Notes: a model not told the origin generated them from the letters alone. A stretch of 64,000 bases of DNA from Helicobacter canadensis MIT 98-5491 (GCF_000162575.1 NZ_CM000776.2:376950-440949), one strand, 5' to 3'. Positions 34,626 through 43,325 are shown, counted from the stretch's first letter. Made by a program: numbers and translations.

Positions 34626-34911
34626 TTCCTTTGTTCATACTTAAATAGACTGCATTAACATAGCGATTTCTTATAGCACAATTTAAAACTTTTTGGCAGA
34701 GTAAGCAACTTGAAAAATTTTGCTCCCTTTGGCATTCTTGTAATATTTTAGTGTTTTCTTGAAGGTTTAAGATTACCATTTGTTCAAAATTTTCTTTTTT
34801 TTCACATCTTGGCGCTTCTCTGCAAAATTCGCAACTAGAAATATTGTGCCGAGTTTGGCATTCTTTTAAATCTCTTAGTGCTATTTCTGCATTTTCAATA
34901 ACTTCTGACAA
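34603..34911 (-). CDS. Small protein with duplicated four-cysteine motif
   Basis: A 102-residue protein not recognised from any named family. It is made of two copies of a 42-residue unit. Cys18, 27, 30 and 36 and Cys60, 69, 72 and 78 have exactly the same spacing, C-x8-C-x2-C-x5-C, and surrounding residues repeat (ECQ, then SC-x2-C, then aromatic or aliphatic NL/YL ends). Each unit could hold one zinc or Fe-S site. No signal peptide. It overlaps the fbp end by 17 bases and metG start by 23, so it is embedded in this operon. The role is unknown. Confidence 0.75.
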   Translation of the reverse strand: MSEVIENAEIALRDLKECQTRHNISSCEFCREAPRCEKKENFEQMVILNLQENTKILQECQREQNFSSCLLCQKVLNCAIRNRYVNAVYLSMNKGNGGNFEF

Positions 34912-35755
34912 AGTCTATCTCCTCTTTGCTTCCTAAAAAACAAGGTGTTGTGTCGTGCAAGTGTTTTGGAGTGAGTGTTAAAAGATCATTTTTTCCATCA
35001 ATAGCTTCTCCACCTGCACTTTTAAAAATAAAAGCAAAAGGAAAAACTTCAAAAAGCATTCGCAATTTTCCTTTGGGTGAATCTTGGGTGCTTGGATAGG
35101 AAAATAACCCACCTCCTTTGATTAAAATGTGATGTAAATCTGGCACCATTCCGCCACTATATCGTAAGCGATAGCCTTGATTAAAGAGCGATTCTATTTT
35201 AGCTTTGTGTTCTTTGCTCCAATATTTTTGAGTTCCACCTGTGGCATTGAGTTTGCCTTTTTCTTTGAGTTTTAGAATCTTTTGCAGTTCAAAATCTTTG
35301 CCATTAAAGATATAATAATCCACGCCTTCTTTAAGTGCGGAAGCAAATCCAATCCCCACTACCATTCCATAGACAACATAGGCAGCAGCGATTAAATTTT
35401 GTGGTAAAAAATCTCCCTTGTAGATTCCAACAATACTACCAACGCTTAAATTTGCTCCCATTAGTGAAGATCCATCTAGCGGATCATAGGCAATGCTATA
35501 AATGCCCTCATCGTGAAATTTTACTGCTTCTTCTTGTTCTTCGCTGCATATTTGTTTGATAATTTTTAAATCTTTTAGAGAATCTTGGAAAATCTTATCG
35601 GCTAATACATCAGCTTGCAGTTGTAAATCGCCTGTTTTATTTGTGGTTTGTGTGTATTCACCCATACTTTCTTTAAGCACCTCATACACTTTTAATGAGG
35701 CATTTTTTATGATTGCAAAAATACTTTCTAAATCTTGCTGCAATTGTTTTTGCAT
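34895..35755 (-). CDS. fbp: Fructose-1,6-bisphosphatase class I
   Basis: Hydrolyses fructose-1,6-bisphosphate in gluconeogenesis. The 286-residue protein shows EEQEEAV (metal ligand Glu), YDPLDGSSLMGANLSVGSIVGIY (the metal-binding DPLDGSS), the substrate-side RLRYSGGMVPDLHHIL and LFEVFPFAFIFKSAGGEAID. The length is shorter than E. coli Fbp (332) and lacks part of the N-terminal regulatory region. It is first in a minus-strand run with the four-cysteine protein and metG. Confidence 0.94.
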   Translation of the reverse strand: MQKQLQQDLESIFAIIKNASLKVYEVLKESMGEYTQTTNKTGDLQLQADVLADKIFQDSLKDLKIIKQICSEEQEEAVKFHDEGIYSIAYDPLDGSSLMGANLSVGSIVGIYKGDFLPQNLIAAAYVVYGMVVGIGFASALKEGVDYYIFNGKDFELQKILKLKEKGKLNATGGTQKYWSKEHKAKIESLFNQGYRLRYSGGMVPDLHHILIKGGGLFSYPSTQDSPKGKLRMLFEVFPFAFIFKSAGGEAIDGKNDLLTLTPKHLHDTTPCFLGSKEEIDFVRSY

Positions 35756-35884
35756 TCTAAAACTCCAAAATAATAATGCTCCATTATATCTAAAAATATG
35801 TTTTTTGTGGCTTATTGATCGGCATTTTAGAAAGATATTTCTACTTTTTTGCTAAAATTACTTATTTTTAAACAAAGGTAAATT

Positions 35885-36520
35885 ATGTTAGTAGCTCCAA
35901 GCATTCTTTCTGCAGATTTTGGTAAACTTAATGAAGAGATAAAAGCGATTTGTGAGGCGGGTTGTGATCTTATACATATTGATGTTATGGATGGGCATTT
36001 TGTCCCTAATCTTACAATGGGACCAATGATTGTGAGTTCGGTTGCAAAAATTGCGACCAAGCCACTTGACATTCATTTGATGGTTCAAAATAATAGTTTT
36101 TTTGTTGATCTCTTTGCTCCTTTAAAGCCAAAATATCTTTCTTTTCACATTGAAGAAGAAAAACACGCTAATCGCCTTGTCCAAAAAATACGCGATTATG
36201 GGATTTCTCCTGCGATTGTTCTTAATCCACATACGACTTTAGAAAGTATTGATTATTTATTAGAATATGTGGATATGGTTTTGCTTATGAGTGTGAATCC
36301 TGGCTTTGGTGGGCAAAAATTCATTCCAAATATTTTAGAAAAAATCAAATATTTAAAAGACAAAATTGAGCTTAGGAATCCTCGTTGTCTTATTGAAGTT
36401 GATGGTGGAGTAAGTGATAAAAATATTATGGAGCTAAAAGAGAGTGGTGTAGATATTGTTGTTGCAGGAAGCTATGTTTTTAATGGTAATTATAAAGAAA
36501 GAATCAATTCACTTAAATAA
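35885..36520 (+). CDS. rpe: Ribulose-phosphate 3-epimerase
   Basis: Interconverts ribulose-5-phosphate and xylulose-5-phosphate. The 211-residue TIM barrel has VAPSILSADFGKL, LIHIDVMDGHFVPNLTMGP, DIHLMVQN, LLMSVNPGFGGQKFIPN and IEVDGGVSDKN, with all metal and catalytic residues in place. It is a single plus-strand gene. With tkt in this window it belongs to the non-oxidative pentose phosphate branch. A small inverted repeat at 36522-36536 separates it from convergent metQ. Confidence 0.96.
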   Translation: MLVAPSILSADFGKLNEEIKAICEAGCDLIHIDVMDGHFVPNLTMGPMIVSSVAKIATKPLDIHLMVQNNSFFVDLFAPLKPKYLSFHIEEEKHANRLVQKIRDYGISPAIVLNPHTTLESIDYLLEYVDMVLLMSVNPGFGGQKFIPNILEKIKYLKDKIELRNPRCLIEVDGGVSDKNIMELKESGVDIVVAGSYVFNGNYKERINSLK

Positions 36521-36521
36521 A

Positions 36522-36536
36522 CCCCAAAAATTGGGG
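36522..36536. terminator. Short bidirectional terminator between rpe and metQ
   Basis: CCCCAA-AAA-TTGGGG, a perfect six-base stem with three-base loop in the 29-base gap between the two convergent genes. A-rich sequence before and a modest T-rich tract on the minus reading suggest it can serve both directions. Confidence 0.6.
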
Positions 36537-36549
36537 CTAAGATCTTTGC

Positions 36550-37362
36550 TTAAAAGCTAGGGAGAATCGCACCTTTGTATTTTTCGAGGATGAAATCTCT
36601 AATTTCTTGACTTTGGAGTGCTTGGACTAGCTTTTGAATAGCGGCATCCTTTTCTCTACCTGCTTTGACTACGACAATATTTGCAAAAGGTGATTCTTTT
36701 GATTCTAGGGCAATAGCATTATCAAGCGGATTTAATCCAGCTAAAAGTGCAAAATTTGTGTTAATAACTGAAATAGTAACATCATTCAAAGCTCTAGCAA
36801 GTTGAGGTGCATCCATTTCTTTAAAATTTAATTTTTTGGGATTTTCTACAATGTCTTGCACAGAAACAAGCTCCACTCCCTCTTTGAGTTTAATAACTCC
36901 ATTAGCTTCTAAAACTCTCAATGCTCTAGCACCATTTGAAGGATCATTAGGTAAAGAAACCAAATCACCCTCTTTTAATTCATCAAGACTCTTGATTTTA
37001 TTAGAATACACACCCATTGGTTCTAAATGGATATTAGCAATGCTTACTAAATTGGTTCCTCTTTCTTTGTTAAATGAATCAAGATAAGGTTTGTGTTGAA
37101 AGAAATTTGCATCTAATGAACCATCATTGAGTGATAAATTAGGAGTTACATAATCAGTGAATTCTTTGATTTCTAAAATTACCCCTTCATTTTTTAGCAT
37201 AGGTGCTACTTCTTGTAAAATCACTGCGTGTGGTTCAGGAGTAGCTCCCACTATTAATTTTGTTTCAGTTGTTTGTGTTGCTGTCTTTTCTTTAGAATCT
37301 CCACAACCACTAAAAGCTAGTATGCCTACAAGCCCAAAGATACTCAAGACTTTTTTAAACAT
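36550..37362 (-). CDS. metQ: Methionine ABC transporter substrate-binding lipoprotein MetQ
   Basis: A 270-residue lipoprotein of the NlpA family: lipobox LAFSGC near residue 20, then LIVGATPEPHAVILQEVAP, DYVTPNLSLNDGSLDANFFQHKPYLD and VSLPNDPSNGARALRVLE, typical of MetQ. It captures D/L-methionine and delivers it to MetNI. The gene is last in metN-metI-metQ, 26 bases after metI. Confidence 0.92.
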   Translation of the reverse strand: MFKKVLSIFGLVGILAFSGCGDSKEKTATQTTETKLIVGATPEPHAVILQEVAPMLKNEGVILEIKEFTDYVTPNLSLNDGSLDANFFQHKPYLDSFNKERGTNLVSIANIHLEPMGVYSNKIKSLDELKEGDLVSLPNDPSNGARALRVLEANGVIKLKEGVELVSVQDIVENPKKLNFKEMDAPQLARALNDVTISVINTNFALLAGLNPLDNAIALESKESPFANIVVVKAGREKDAAIQKLVQALQSQEIRDFILEKYKGAILPSF

Positions 37363-37388
37363 TTTTCACCTTTCCTTTGTATTAAAAA

Positions 37389-38039
37389 TTAGTGTTTTAA
37401 TTTTTTATACAGAAAATCCCCAAAACTTTGAATAATCTGCACAAGAAGAATTAAAATCACAACGGTATATACCATAATATCGCTTTGGAATCTATAATAT
37501 CCGTATTTTATTGCAATATCTCCAAGTCCTCCTCCTCCAACAGCACCAGCCATTGCACTAAACCCAATCACAAGAATCAAGGCTAGAGTGATTCCAGAGA
37601 CGATACTAGGTAAGGCTTCAATGAGCATAATTCTAAAAATAATTTGAAAATGACTTGCTCCAAAACTTTGTGCCGCTTCTATGACATCTTTATCCACTTC
37701 TTTGAGTGCTCCCTCAATAATACGCACAATAAAAGGAGCTGCACCAATACTAAGTGGCACAATAGCTGCAGTTGCACCAATACTTTTGCCAAGAATCCAT
37801 TGTGTGAAAGGAAATAAAACAACCATTAAAATCAAAAAAGGAAAAGAACGCAAGGTGTTAGTAATGGTATCTAAGAAGCGATAAATGATTACATTTGGCT
37901 TCAAGCCATTAGGGCTGCATAAAACTAATAAGATTGCCGGAATTACTGCTAAGGCAGTCGCAATTGTTGTTGCGATGATACTCATATATAGGGTATCTAA
38001 AGTTGCTTCTAAAAGTAATTTAAGTAATTTTATATCCAT
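37389..38039 (-). CDS. metI: Methionine ABC transporter permease MetI
   Basis: A 216-residue inner-membrane permease with five predicted membrane segments. TLYMSIIATTIATALAVIPAILL at the N terminus and the coupling segment EVDKDVIEAAQSFGASHFQIIFRIMLIEALPSIVSGI identify the family. It lies five bases after metN. Confidence 0.93.
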   Translation of the reverse strand: MDIKLLKLLLEATLDTLYMSIIATTIATALAVIPAILLVLCSPNGLKPNVIIYRFLDTITNTLRSFPFLILMVVLFPFTQWILGKSIGATAAIVPLSIGAAPFIVRIIEGALKEVDKDVIEAAQSFGASHFQIIFRIMLIEALPSIVSGITLALILVIGFSAMAGAVGGGGLGDIAIKYGYYRFQSDIMVYTVVILILLVQIIQSFGDFLYKKLKH

Positions 38040-38044
38040 TTATT

Positions 38045-39004
38045 CTACTCCACAATTTCCCAACGCGTCCCACTTTGGGTTAAAAATGCACAAACTTGCT
38101 CTAAAAATTCTTGTTTAATATTAATTACAAGCACTCCTAAAGCAATTCCTCCAAAAGATTCTAAATTTCCCCATACGATATTAAAATCCACTTGCAACTC
38201 TCTAGCCATTTGCGTGATAATTGGGTTTTGTGCCACTTCTTTGGGGAAATAGATTCGGATATTAATACCATTTTGGGGTAGAATTTCATTTTCTCCTAAA
38301 AATTCCCGCATTTTTTTATCAGGCTCTAAAAAGAGGGATTCAATAGGACCGCTTTTGATAATCTCTCCATTTTCCATAAAAGCTGCTTCTTGACAGATTT
38401 TTTTTACCACTTCCATTTCGTGGGTTACTAGCACGATGGTTACTTTAATTTCTTGATTGATTTGCGATAAAAGCTCTAAAATGGAATTTGTTGTAGAGGG
38501 ATCTAATGCACTAGTGGCTTCATCGCTTAAAAGCAAATCAGGATTCATCACCAAAGCCCTTGCAATAGCCACTCTTTGTTTTTGTCCGCCACTTAGTTGG
38601 CTTGGATAAAATTTCATTTTGTCTTGCAAGCCTACTAATTCCACTAGTTTTTCAACGCGATTTTTATTAATGTGTTCTCCCCAACACTCCAAAGGTAAAA
38701 TAATGTTCTCATAGACATTTTTGCGTGTCATTAAGGAAAAGTTTTGAAAAATCATTCCAACCTTTTTTCTAAAATGTCTTAATTTCTTAGAATCTAAGTG
38801 ATTAATCTCTACTTCCCCAATTTTAATGCTTCCGTGATTGATGGATTCTAGTCCATTAAAAGTCCTAAGTAAGGTGCTTTTTCCTGCACCACTATGCCCT
38901 ACAAGTCCAAAAATTGATCCTTTTTTAATGTCTAAGTGAATGTTTTTTAAGACTTCTAATTTTCCGTAATTTTTGTATAATTCTCTAACTTTTATAAAAT
39001 CCAT
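38045..39004 (-). CDS. metN: Methionine ABC transporter ATPase MetN
   Basis: A 319-residue ATPase: Walker A GHSGAGKSTLLR, signature LSGGQKQRVAIARAL, Walker B DLLLSDEATSALDP, switch His in LVTHEMEVV and a C-terminal regulatory NIL/ACT-like domain (about 245-319, INIRIYFPKEVAQNPIITQMAREL) that in E. coli binds methionine and shuts transport. First gene of metN-metI-metQ. A palindrome-containing leader lies between it and the aldolase-like gene upstream. Confidence 0.93.
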   Translation of the reverse strand: MDFIKVRELYKNYGKLEVLKNIHLDIKKGSIFGLVGHSGAGKSTLLRTFNGLESINHGSIKIGEVEINHLDSKKLRHFRKKVGMIFQNFSLMTRKNVYENIILPLECWGEHINKNRVEKLVELVGLQDKMKFYPSQLSGGQKQRVAIARALVMNPDLLLSDEATSALDPSTTNSILELLSQINQEIKVTIVLVTHEMEVVKKICQEAAFMENGEIIKSGPIESLFLEPDKKMREFLGENEILPQNGINIRIYFPKEVAQNPIITQMARELQVDFNIVWGNLESFGGIALGVLVINIKQEFLEQVCAFLTQSGTRWEIVE

Positions 39005-39017
39005 TAAAACCCTTGAA

Positions 39018-39036
39018 TTGCTACATAATTATGCAA
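39018..39036. promoter_or_regulatory. Palindrome in the metN leader
   Basis: TTGCTACATAATTATGCAA contains the ten-base perfect palindrome CATAATTATG within nearly symmetric TTGC/GCAA ends, 13 bases before the metN ATG. A TAAAAT -10-like element lies just upstream on the minus strand. It could be an operator for the methionine transporter, but no regulator is known to me. Confidence 0.35.
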
Positions 39037-39057
39037 TTTTATCAAATTTTTCTATAC

Positions 39058-39660
39058 TTAAAAATCAAGTAATTCATAAGAAGGTTTGTTACCTTCTAAA
39101 ATGCTATGAAAATGCAAGACTTTACACGAATTTTCTAAAATCGCCATTAATTTTGAGAGATATTGCAAGTCTCGATGATACACATACACTCCATAGCCTT
39201 TGATAACCATAATTTTTTTATCATTTTCTTTGAAATAGCGATTGATTTCAACATCTGCTCTTTCATACCAATTATCATAATCTTTTGGATCATACACCTC
39301 TAGAGTGCCTAGAATCTTATAACCAAAATAATCTTTTGGAGTGATTTTGTTATTTGAGAGTGTATAGGCTATTGTAAAGGGGGGCATTCCATAGGCAATA
39401 TATTTGGCATTAGGAATATTTTGATAAAGTAGAGAATGAATAAAGGCGTCCATACTAGCTTCTTGCCAACGATAATCTTGTTTGTGATAAAGAGTAATGA
39501 GTGATTCTTCATTTAAATCATCAAAAATCGCATCTTTTTTGTTGATAAGGAAATGCCCTTCTTCGAGTTTTGTTGAAATAGAACCATGAAAGATTCCAAA
39601 GAAATTTTTTCTAAACATTGCTAAAGAGATAGTTTTTAAATCTTGAAATATTTTCTCCAT
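39058..39660 (-). CDS. Class II aldolase/adducin-family protein lacking the zinc ligands
   Basis: A 200-residue protein with the class II aldolase fold: NFFGIFHGSISTKL, then YRWQEASMDAFIHSLLYQNIPNAKYIAYGMPPFTIAYTLS and IMVIKGYGVYVYHRDLQYLSKLMAILENSCKVL. In active members the second block reads H-x-H-PP and the third G-H-G; here these are Y-G-M-PP and G-Y-G, so all three zinc-binding histidines are replaced. It is therefore probably not an aldolase of the classical type. It starts one base after the stop of the M23 fragment gene. Function is unknown. Confidence 0.75.
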   Translation of the reverse strand: MEKIFQDLKTISLAMFRKNFFGIFHGSISTKLEEGHFLINKKDAIFDDLNEESLITLYHKQDYRWQEASMDAFIHSLLYQNIPNAKYIAYGMPPFTIAYTLSNNKITPKDYFGYKILGTLEVYDPKDYDNWYERADVEINRYFKENDKKIMVIKGYGVYVYHRDLQYLSKLMAILENSCKVLHFHSILEGNKPSYELLDF

Positions 39661-39661
39661 T

Positions 39662-40054
39662 TTAGTTTTCCTCTAAAGATGCGTTAATTTTGGCAATAAA
39701 ATCAATTGGATCAACCTGTGCTCCTCGCACCAAAATTCCAAAATGCAAATGCGGTCCGCTTACTCTACCAGTATTGCCACTTAATGCAATGAGTTCTCCT
39801 TGTTTTACTCTAGTGCCTTCCTTGACTTTGATTTCACTGCAATGATAATACATACTAAAAATCCCTTCCCCATGGTCAATTACTACAGATTTTCCTGCTA
39901 AAAATCGATCTTTTGCAATCACGACTTTGCCACTATTACTTGCATAAATTGGTGTTCCAATAGCAGCTCTAAAATCTGTTCCGCTATGATAGCTTTTTAC
40001 TTCTTGGTTAAATACTCTTGCATTGCCAAATTCACTAGTAATTTTACTTTTCAT
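39662..40054 (-). CDS. M23 (LytM) peptidase domain, C-terminal fragment
   Basis: The 130 residues from the first internal ATG hold the full catalytic domain: SYHSGTDFRA (His and Asp zinc ligands), VVIDHGEGIFSMYYHCSEI, and SGPHLHFGILV (third ligand). Such enzymes cut peptide cross-links in the cell wall. As an independent gene it would have no signal peptide, so the product could not reach the periplasm; the upstream frame supplies the signal sequence. It is directly followed by the aldolase-like gene. Confidence 0.72.
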   Translation of the reverse strand: MKSKITSEFGNARVFNQEVKSYHSGTDFRAAIGTPIYASNSGKVVIAKDRFLAGKSVVIDHGEGIFSMYYHCSEIKVKEGTRVKQGELIALSGNTGRVSGPHLHFGILVRGAQVDPIDFIAKINASLEEN

Positions 40055-40118
40055 AGGATAAATAAAAGGCTTATCCCAATAATACCCTTTTGTATAAGTT
40101 TGGTAGATTTTACTTGCC

Positions 40119-40463
40119 TCATCTCTTTCTTGCTTGATTCTTAGGATTTGGCTTAGCCTTAGCAGAATCTACGCTAATTTGCTCACTTTTATAATCCCCT
40201 TTAATAATTTGCAAAACATTATCGCTTCCAAGCTTAATAGTTTGCTCTTTTGTATAATAAGGCACAGCTAAAAATAAGATTTTTTTGCTATCATCTTTTG
40301 GATGTGGAATCCACAAATACTCCCTTTTATCTAGAATGATACTTTTGGGATTTGGTGATTTACTCTCTAAAATAAGGGTTTTGCCATTTTCAATAGTAAA
40401 TTCCTTAGCAAATCCGGTAAATCCCCCCAAAACACACAGCAACAATATGATTATTTTTTTCAT
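40119..40463 (-). CDS. N-terminal fragment of M23 peptidase (signal peptide and beta domain)
   Basis: A 114-residue frame with signal peptide 1-19 (ending GFAK), followed by a beta-rich domain KEFTIENGKTLILESKSPNPKSIILDKREYLWIPHP that resembles the N-terminal part of Helicobacter M23 proteins. The last 12 or so residues (NQARKR) are out of frame relative to the expected protein. The domain may normally guard the active-site groove. Confidence 0.65.
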   Translation of the reverse strand: MKKIIILLLCVLGGFTGFAKEFTIENGKTLILESKSPNPKSIILDKREYLWIPHPKDDSKKILFLAVPYYTKEQTIKLGSDNVLQIIKGDYKSEQISVDSAKAKPNPKNQARKR

Positions 40464-40750
40464 TCCAAAAATCCCTTTTTAAAAATCATTCCAAATAAAA
40501 TATTTTAGAAAATTAGCAAAGCTTTACTTATAAAATCCTTGATACCCAAAAAAGCTAAATTGCCTTACCTAGAATCTTAACTAAATTATTGTTAAAGTTT
40601 TTGCATACATTGCTACTATATTTTGCAAAGCTCTTTTGTCTAATTCGTTTTTTAAAAAAATAAGCCATTAAAACAAGCTTAAATTCAACCCAAACAACTC
40701 ATAATTAAATTTTTATTTTTAAGAAAGTTTAGCTTATTTTATTAATTTAA
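40464..40750. other. Intergenic region upstream of the grpE-dnaK promoter
   Basis: About 290 bases, strongly AT-rich, between divergent genes (M23 fragment on minus and grpE on plus). No ORF with a ribosome site, no tRNA and no CIRCE element (TTAGCACTC-N9-GAGTGCTAA) were seen. There are several T/A runs that could act as upstream promoter elements. Confidence 0.6.
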
Positions 40751-40771
40751 CTTGACATTAATAGACTAAAG
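40751..40771 (+). promoter_or_regulatory. HAIR-like operator for HspR
   Basis: CTTGACA-N7-ACTAAAG compares with the HspR inverted repeat CTTGAGT-N7-ACTCAAG: five of seven bases in the left arm and six of seven in the right match, with the exact seven-base spacer. It covers the -35 element of the grpE-dnaK promoter, so binding would block RNA polymerase. HspR is the heat-shock repressor known in Helicobacter and Campylobacter. Confidence 0.65.
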
Positions 40772-40780
40772 TTATATAAT
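40752..40780 (+). promoter_or_regulatory. Consensus sigma-70 promoter of grpE-dnaK
   Basis: TTGACA (40752-40757), a 17-base spacer and TATAAT (40775-40780): an exact E. coli-type consensus, which is rare in Helicobacter where -35 boxes are usually weak. The expected start near 40787 leaves a leader of about 73 bases before the grpE ATG. Confidence 0.82.
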
Positions 40781-40859
40781 TTTACTTGAAATTCACAAGA
40801 ATAATTGCTAAAATTTCATTTTGGAGTAGTTATTTTTGTTATCAAGGAGTGGAATTAGA

Positions 40860-41402
40860 ATGCAAGATGAAAATGAAAAGATAGATTCTTCTGGAAATGA
40901 GAATCAAGAGCAAGAATTGCAGGAGAATGCAGAGCAAGATTCTAAAGAATCGCTTCAAAATAAAATTAAGGAATTAGAAGATCAATATTTGCGCACTTAT
41001 GCTGATTTTGAAAACACTAAAAAGCGTTTAGTGAGAGAAAAAGATCAAGCCTTAGAATATGCTTATGAAAAAATAGCAAAAGATTTATTGCCAAGCATTG
41101 ATACTTTAGAGATTGCTTTAAAAACAATTAAAGATTCAAAAGAAAATAGTGATCAAGCTGAAATTTTAGGAAAAATAGAGGAGGGCATTGCACTAACATT
41201 GGATAATCTTTTAAAAACACTTGCAAAACATGGGATTGAACCTATTGATGCAAACGGAGAGTTTGACCCTAATTTCCACGATGCTATTATGCAAGTCCAA
41301 AGTGATTCGCACAATGTAGGAGAGATTGTCGCAGAGATGCAAAAGGGTTATAAATATAAAGAAAGAGTGCTAAGACCATCAATGGTTAGCATTGCAAAAT
41401 AA
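40860..41402 (+). CDS. grpE: Nucleotide exchange factor GrpE
   Basis: The DnaK co-chaperone that releases ADP. The start at 40860 (ATG) gives 180 residues; AAGGAG at 40844-40849 lies ten bases upstream. A TTG at 40836 would add eight residues of no family similarity. The N-terminal coiled coil ([41 protein letters not shown]) and C-terminal head ending [15 protein letters not shown]...[12 protein letters not shown] are clear. In H. pylori hrcA precedes grpE; here no hrcA is next to it. dnaK follows after 22 bases. Confidence 0.94.
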   Translation: MQDENEKIDSSGNENQEQELQENAEQDSKESLQNKIKELEDQYLRTYADFENTKKRLVREKDQALEYAYEKIAKDLLPSIDTLEIALKTIKDSKENSDQAEILGKIEEGIALTLDNLLKTLAKHGIEPIDANGEFDPNFHDAIMQVQSDSHNVGEIVAEMQKGYKYKERVLRPSMVSIAK

Positions 41403-41424
41403 AATTAATTAATAAGGATAAATT

Positions 41425-43302
41425 ATGGGAAAAGTATTAGGAATTGACTTAGGAACAACAAATTCAGCAATGGCGGTTTTTGAAGGAAATGAATCAAAAA
41501 TCATTGCAAATAAAGAAGGGAAAAATACAACTCCATCGGTTGTGGCTTTTACTGATAAAGGTGAGATTTTAGTAGGAGATCCTGCAAAAAGACAAGCTAT
41601 CACCAATCCAGAAAAAACCATTTATTCTATTAAGAGAATTATGGGATTAATGTTTAATGAAGACAAAGCTCAAGAAGCCAAGAAAAGACTTCCTTATAAA
41701 GTGGTTGATAGAAATGGTGCTTGTGCAATTGAAATTGCAGGAAAAGTTTATACACCACAAGAGATTTCTGCAAAGATTCTTATGAAGCTGAAAGCCGATG
41801 CAGAAAGTTATTTGGGTGAGGAAGTAACAGAAGCAGTTATCACCGTTCCAGCCTATTTTAACGATGCGCAAAGAAAGGCGACTAAAGAAGCAGGGACAAT
41901 TGCAGGGCTTAATGTGCTTAGAATCATCAATGAGCCAACTTCAGCAGCACTTGCTTATGGTTTGGATAAAAAACAAGCAGAAAAAATCGTAGTGTATGAT
42001 TTGGGTGGTGGGACATTTGATGTTACCGTGCTAGAAACAGGCGATAATGTTGTAGAAGTTTTGGCAACAGGTGGTGATGCGTTTTTAGGTGGAGATGACT
42101 TTGATAACGCGATTATTGATTGGGCAGCAAAAGAATTTGAAGATGAAAATGGAATCAATCTTAAAAACGATGTAATGGCACTTCAAAGACTAAAAGAAGC
42201 AGCAGAAAACGCTAAAAAAGAGTTAAGTAGCGCGCAAGAAACTGAAATTAACTTGCCTTTTATTACAGCGGATGCAAGCGGTCCAAAACACTTGGTTAAA
42301 AAGATTAGTCGTGCTAAGTTTGAATCGCTCATTGAATCTTATATCAATCAAACTATTAATAAAATCGGCGATGTTATCAAAGATGCAGATTTAAGCAAAA
42401 GCGATATTGCAGAAGTTGTTATGGTAGGTGGTTCTACAAGGATTCCAAAAGTTCAAGAAAGAGTGAAAGAATTTATCGGCAAAGAGCTTAATAAATCAGT
42501 GAATCCAGATGAAGTTGTGGCAATTGGTGCGGCGATTCAAGGGGGTGTATTAAAAGGTGATGTAAAAGATGTCTTGTTGCTTGATGTTACGCCTCTTAGC
42601 TTGGGAATTGAAACGCTAGGTGGAGTGATGACAAAGATTATTGATCGAGGCACGACTATTCCTGTTAAGAAAAATCAAGTTTTCTCAACGGCAGAAGACA
42701 ATCAACCGGCTGTAACTATTCAAGTTTTACAAGGGGAAAGAGAACTTGCAAGAGATAATAAAGTGCTTGGAAATTTTGAGCTAAGCGGTATCCCAGCAGC
42801 GCCAAGAGGTGTGCCTCAAATCGAAGTTACTTTTGATATTGATGCAAATGGTATCTTAACTGTGAGTGCTAAAGACAAAGCAACAGGCAAAGCTCAAGAA
42901 ATCAAAATCACAGGTTCTAGCGGATTATCTGATTCTGAAATTGAAAAAATGGTAAAAGATGCTGAACTTAACAAAGAAGAAGACAAAAAGAAAAAAGAAG
43001 CGATTGAAGTAAGAAATCAAGCAGATAGCCTTGTTTATCAAACTCAAAAAAGCCTTGATGAAATGAAAGAGAAAATTGATTCAAGTGAGGCTGAAAAGAT
43101 TCAAAATGCAATCAACGATTTGCAAACAACTTTGAAAAATGAAAATGCTTCTAAAGAAGAGATTGAGCAAAAAGTTAAGGCACTCACAGAAGTAAGCCAC
43201 AAACTTGCTGAAGCAATGTATCAAAAAGATCAAAACGCACAAGGTGGTGCAACACAACAAAACAAAAAAGATGATGATGTGATTGACGCAGAAGTCGAAT
43301 AA
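41425..43302 (+). CDS. dnaK: Chaperone DnaK
   Basis: Hsp70 ATP-dependent chaperone. The 625-residue protein begins [21 protein letters not shown], with [29 protein letters not shown] and the substrate-binding domain [14 protein letters not shown], and ends in a Gln/Asp-rich tail finishing DDVIDAEVE. It is co-transcribed with grpE from the promoter at 40752-40780. A stem-loop follows at 43326-43355. Confidence 0.98.
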   Translation: MGKVLGIDLGTTNSAMAVFEGNESKIIANKEGKNTTPSVVAFTDKGEILVGDPAKRQAITNPEKTIYSIKRIMGLMFNEDKAQEAKKRLPYKVVDRNGACAIEIAGKVYTPQEISAKILMKLKADAESYLGEEVTEAVITVPAYFNDAQRKATKEAGTIAGLNVLRIINEPTSAALAYGLDKKQAEKIVVYDLGGGTFDVTVLETGDNVVEVLATGGDAFLGGDDFDNAIIDWAAKEFEDENGINLKNDVMALQRLKEAAENAKKELSSAQETEINLPFITADASGPKHLVKKISRAKFESLIESYINQTINKIGDVIKDADLSKSDIAEVVMVGGSTRIPKVQERVKEFIGKELNKSVNPDEVVAIGAAIQGGVLKGDVKDVLLLDVTPLSLGIETLGGVMTKIIDRGTTIPVKKNQVFSTAEDNQPAVTIQVLQGERELARDNKVLGNFELSGIPAAPRGVPQIEVTFDIDANGILTVSAKDKATGKAQEIKITGSSGLSDSEIEKMVKDAELNKEEDKKKKEAIEVRNQADSLVYQTQKSLDEMKEKIDSSEAEKIQNAINDLQTTLKNENASKEEIEQKVKALTEVSHKLAEAMYQKDQNAQGGATQQNKKDDDVIDAEVE

Positions 43303-43325
43303 CAATTCTCTTAATTAACCTTCTT

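Larger units (their letters stand above)
39662..40463 (-). pseudogene. M23 peptidase gene split by a one-base frameshift
   Basis: Two adjacent reading frames together make one exported LytM/M23 endopeptidase of about 266 residues. The N-terminal frame (40463-40119) ends with KPNPKNQARKR and a TGA. The C-terminal frame is one base off and continues upstream as IKQERDEASKIYQTYTKGYYWDKPFIYP before its first ATG. Removing one A from AAGAATC (about 40136-40142) gives NPKIKQERDEASK and restores the whole protein. This is either a real loss, a phase-like variant or an assembly error. Confidence 0.8.

Noticed and set aside
40464-40859. CIRCE element for HrcA upstream of grpE
   Set aside because: No TTAGCACTC-N9-GAGTGCTAA or close variant was found; only the HAIR-like repeat is present.
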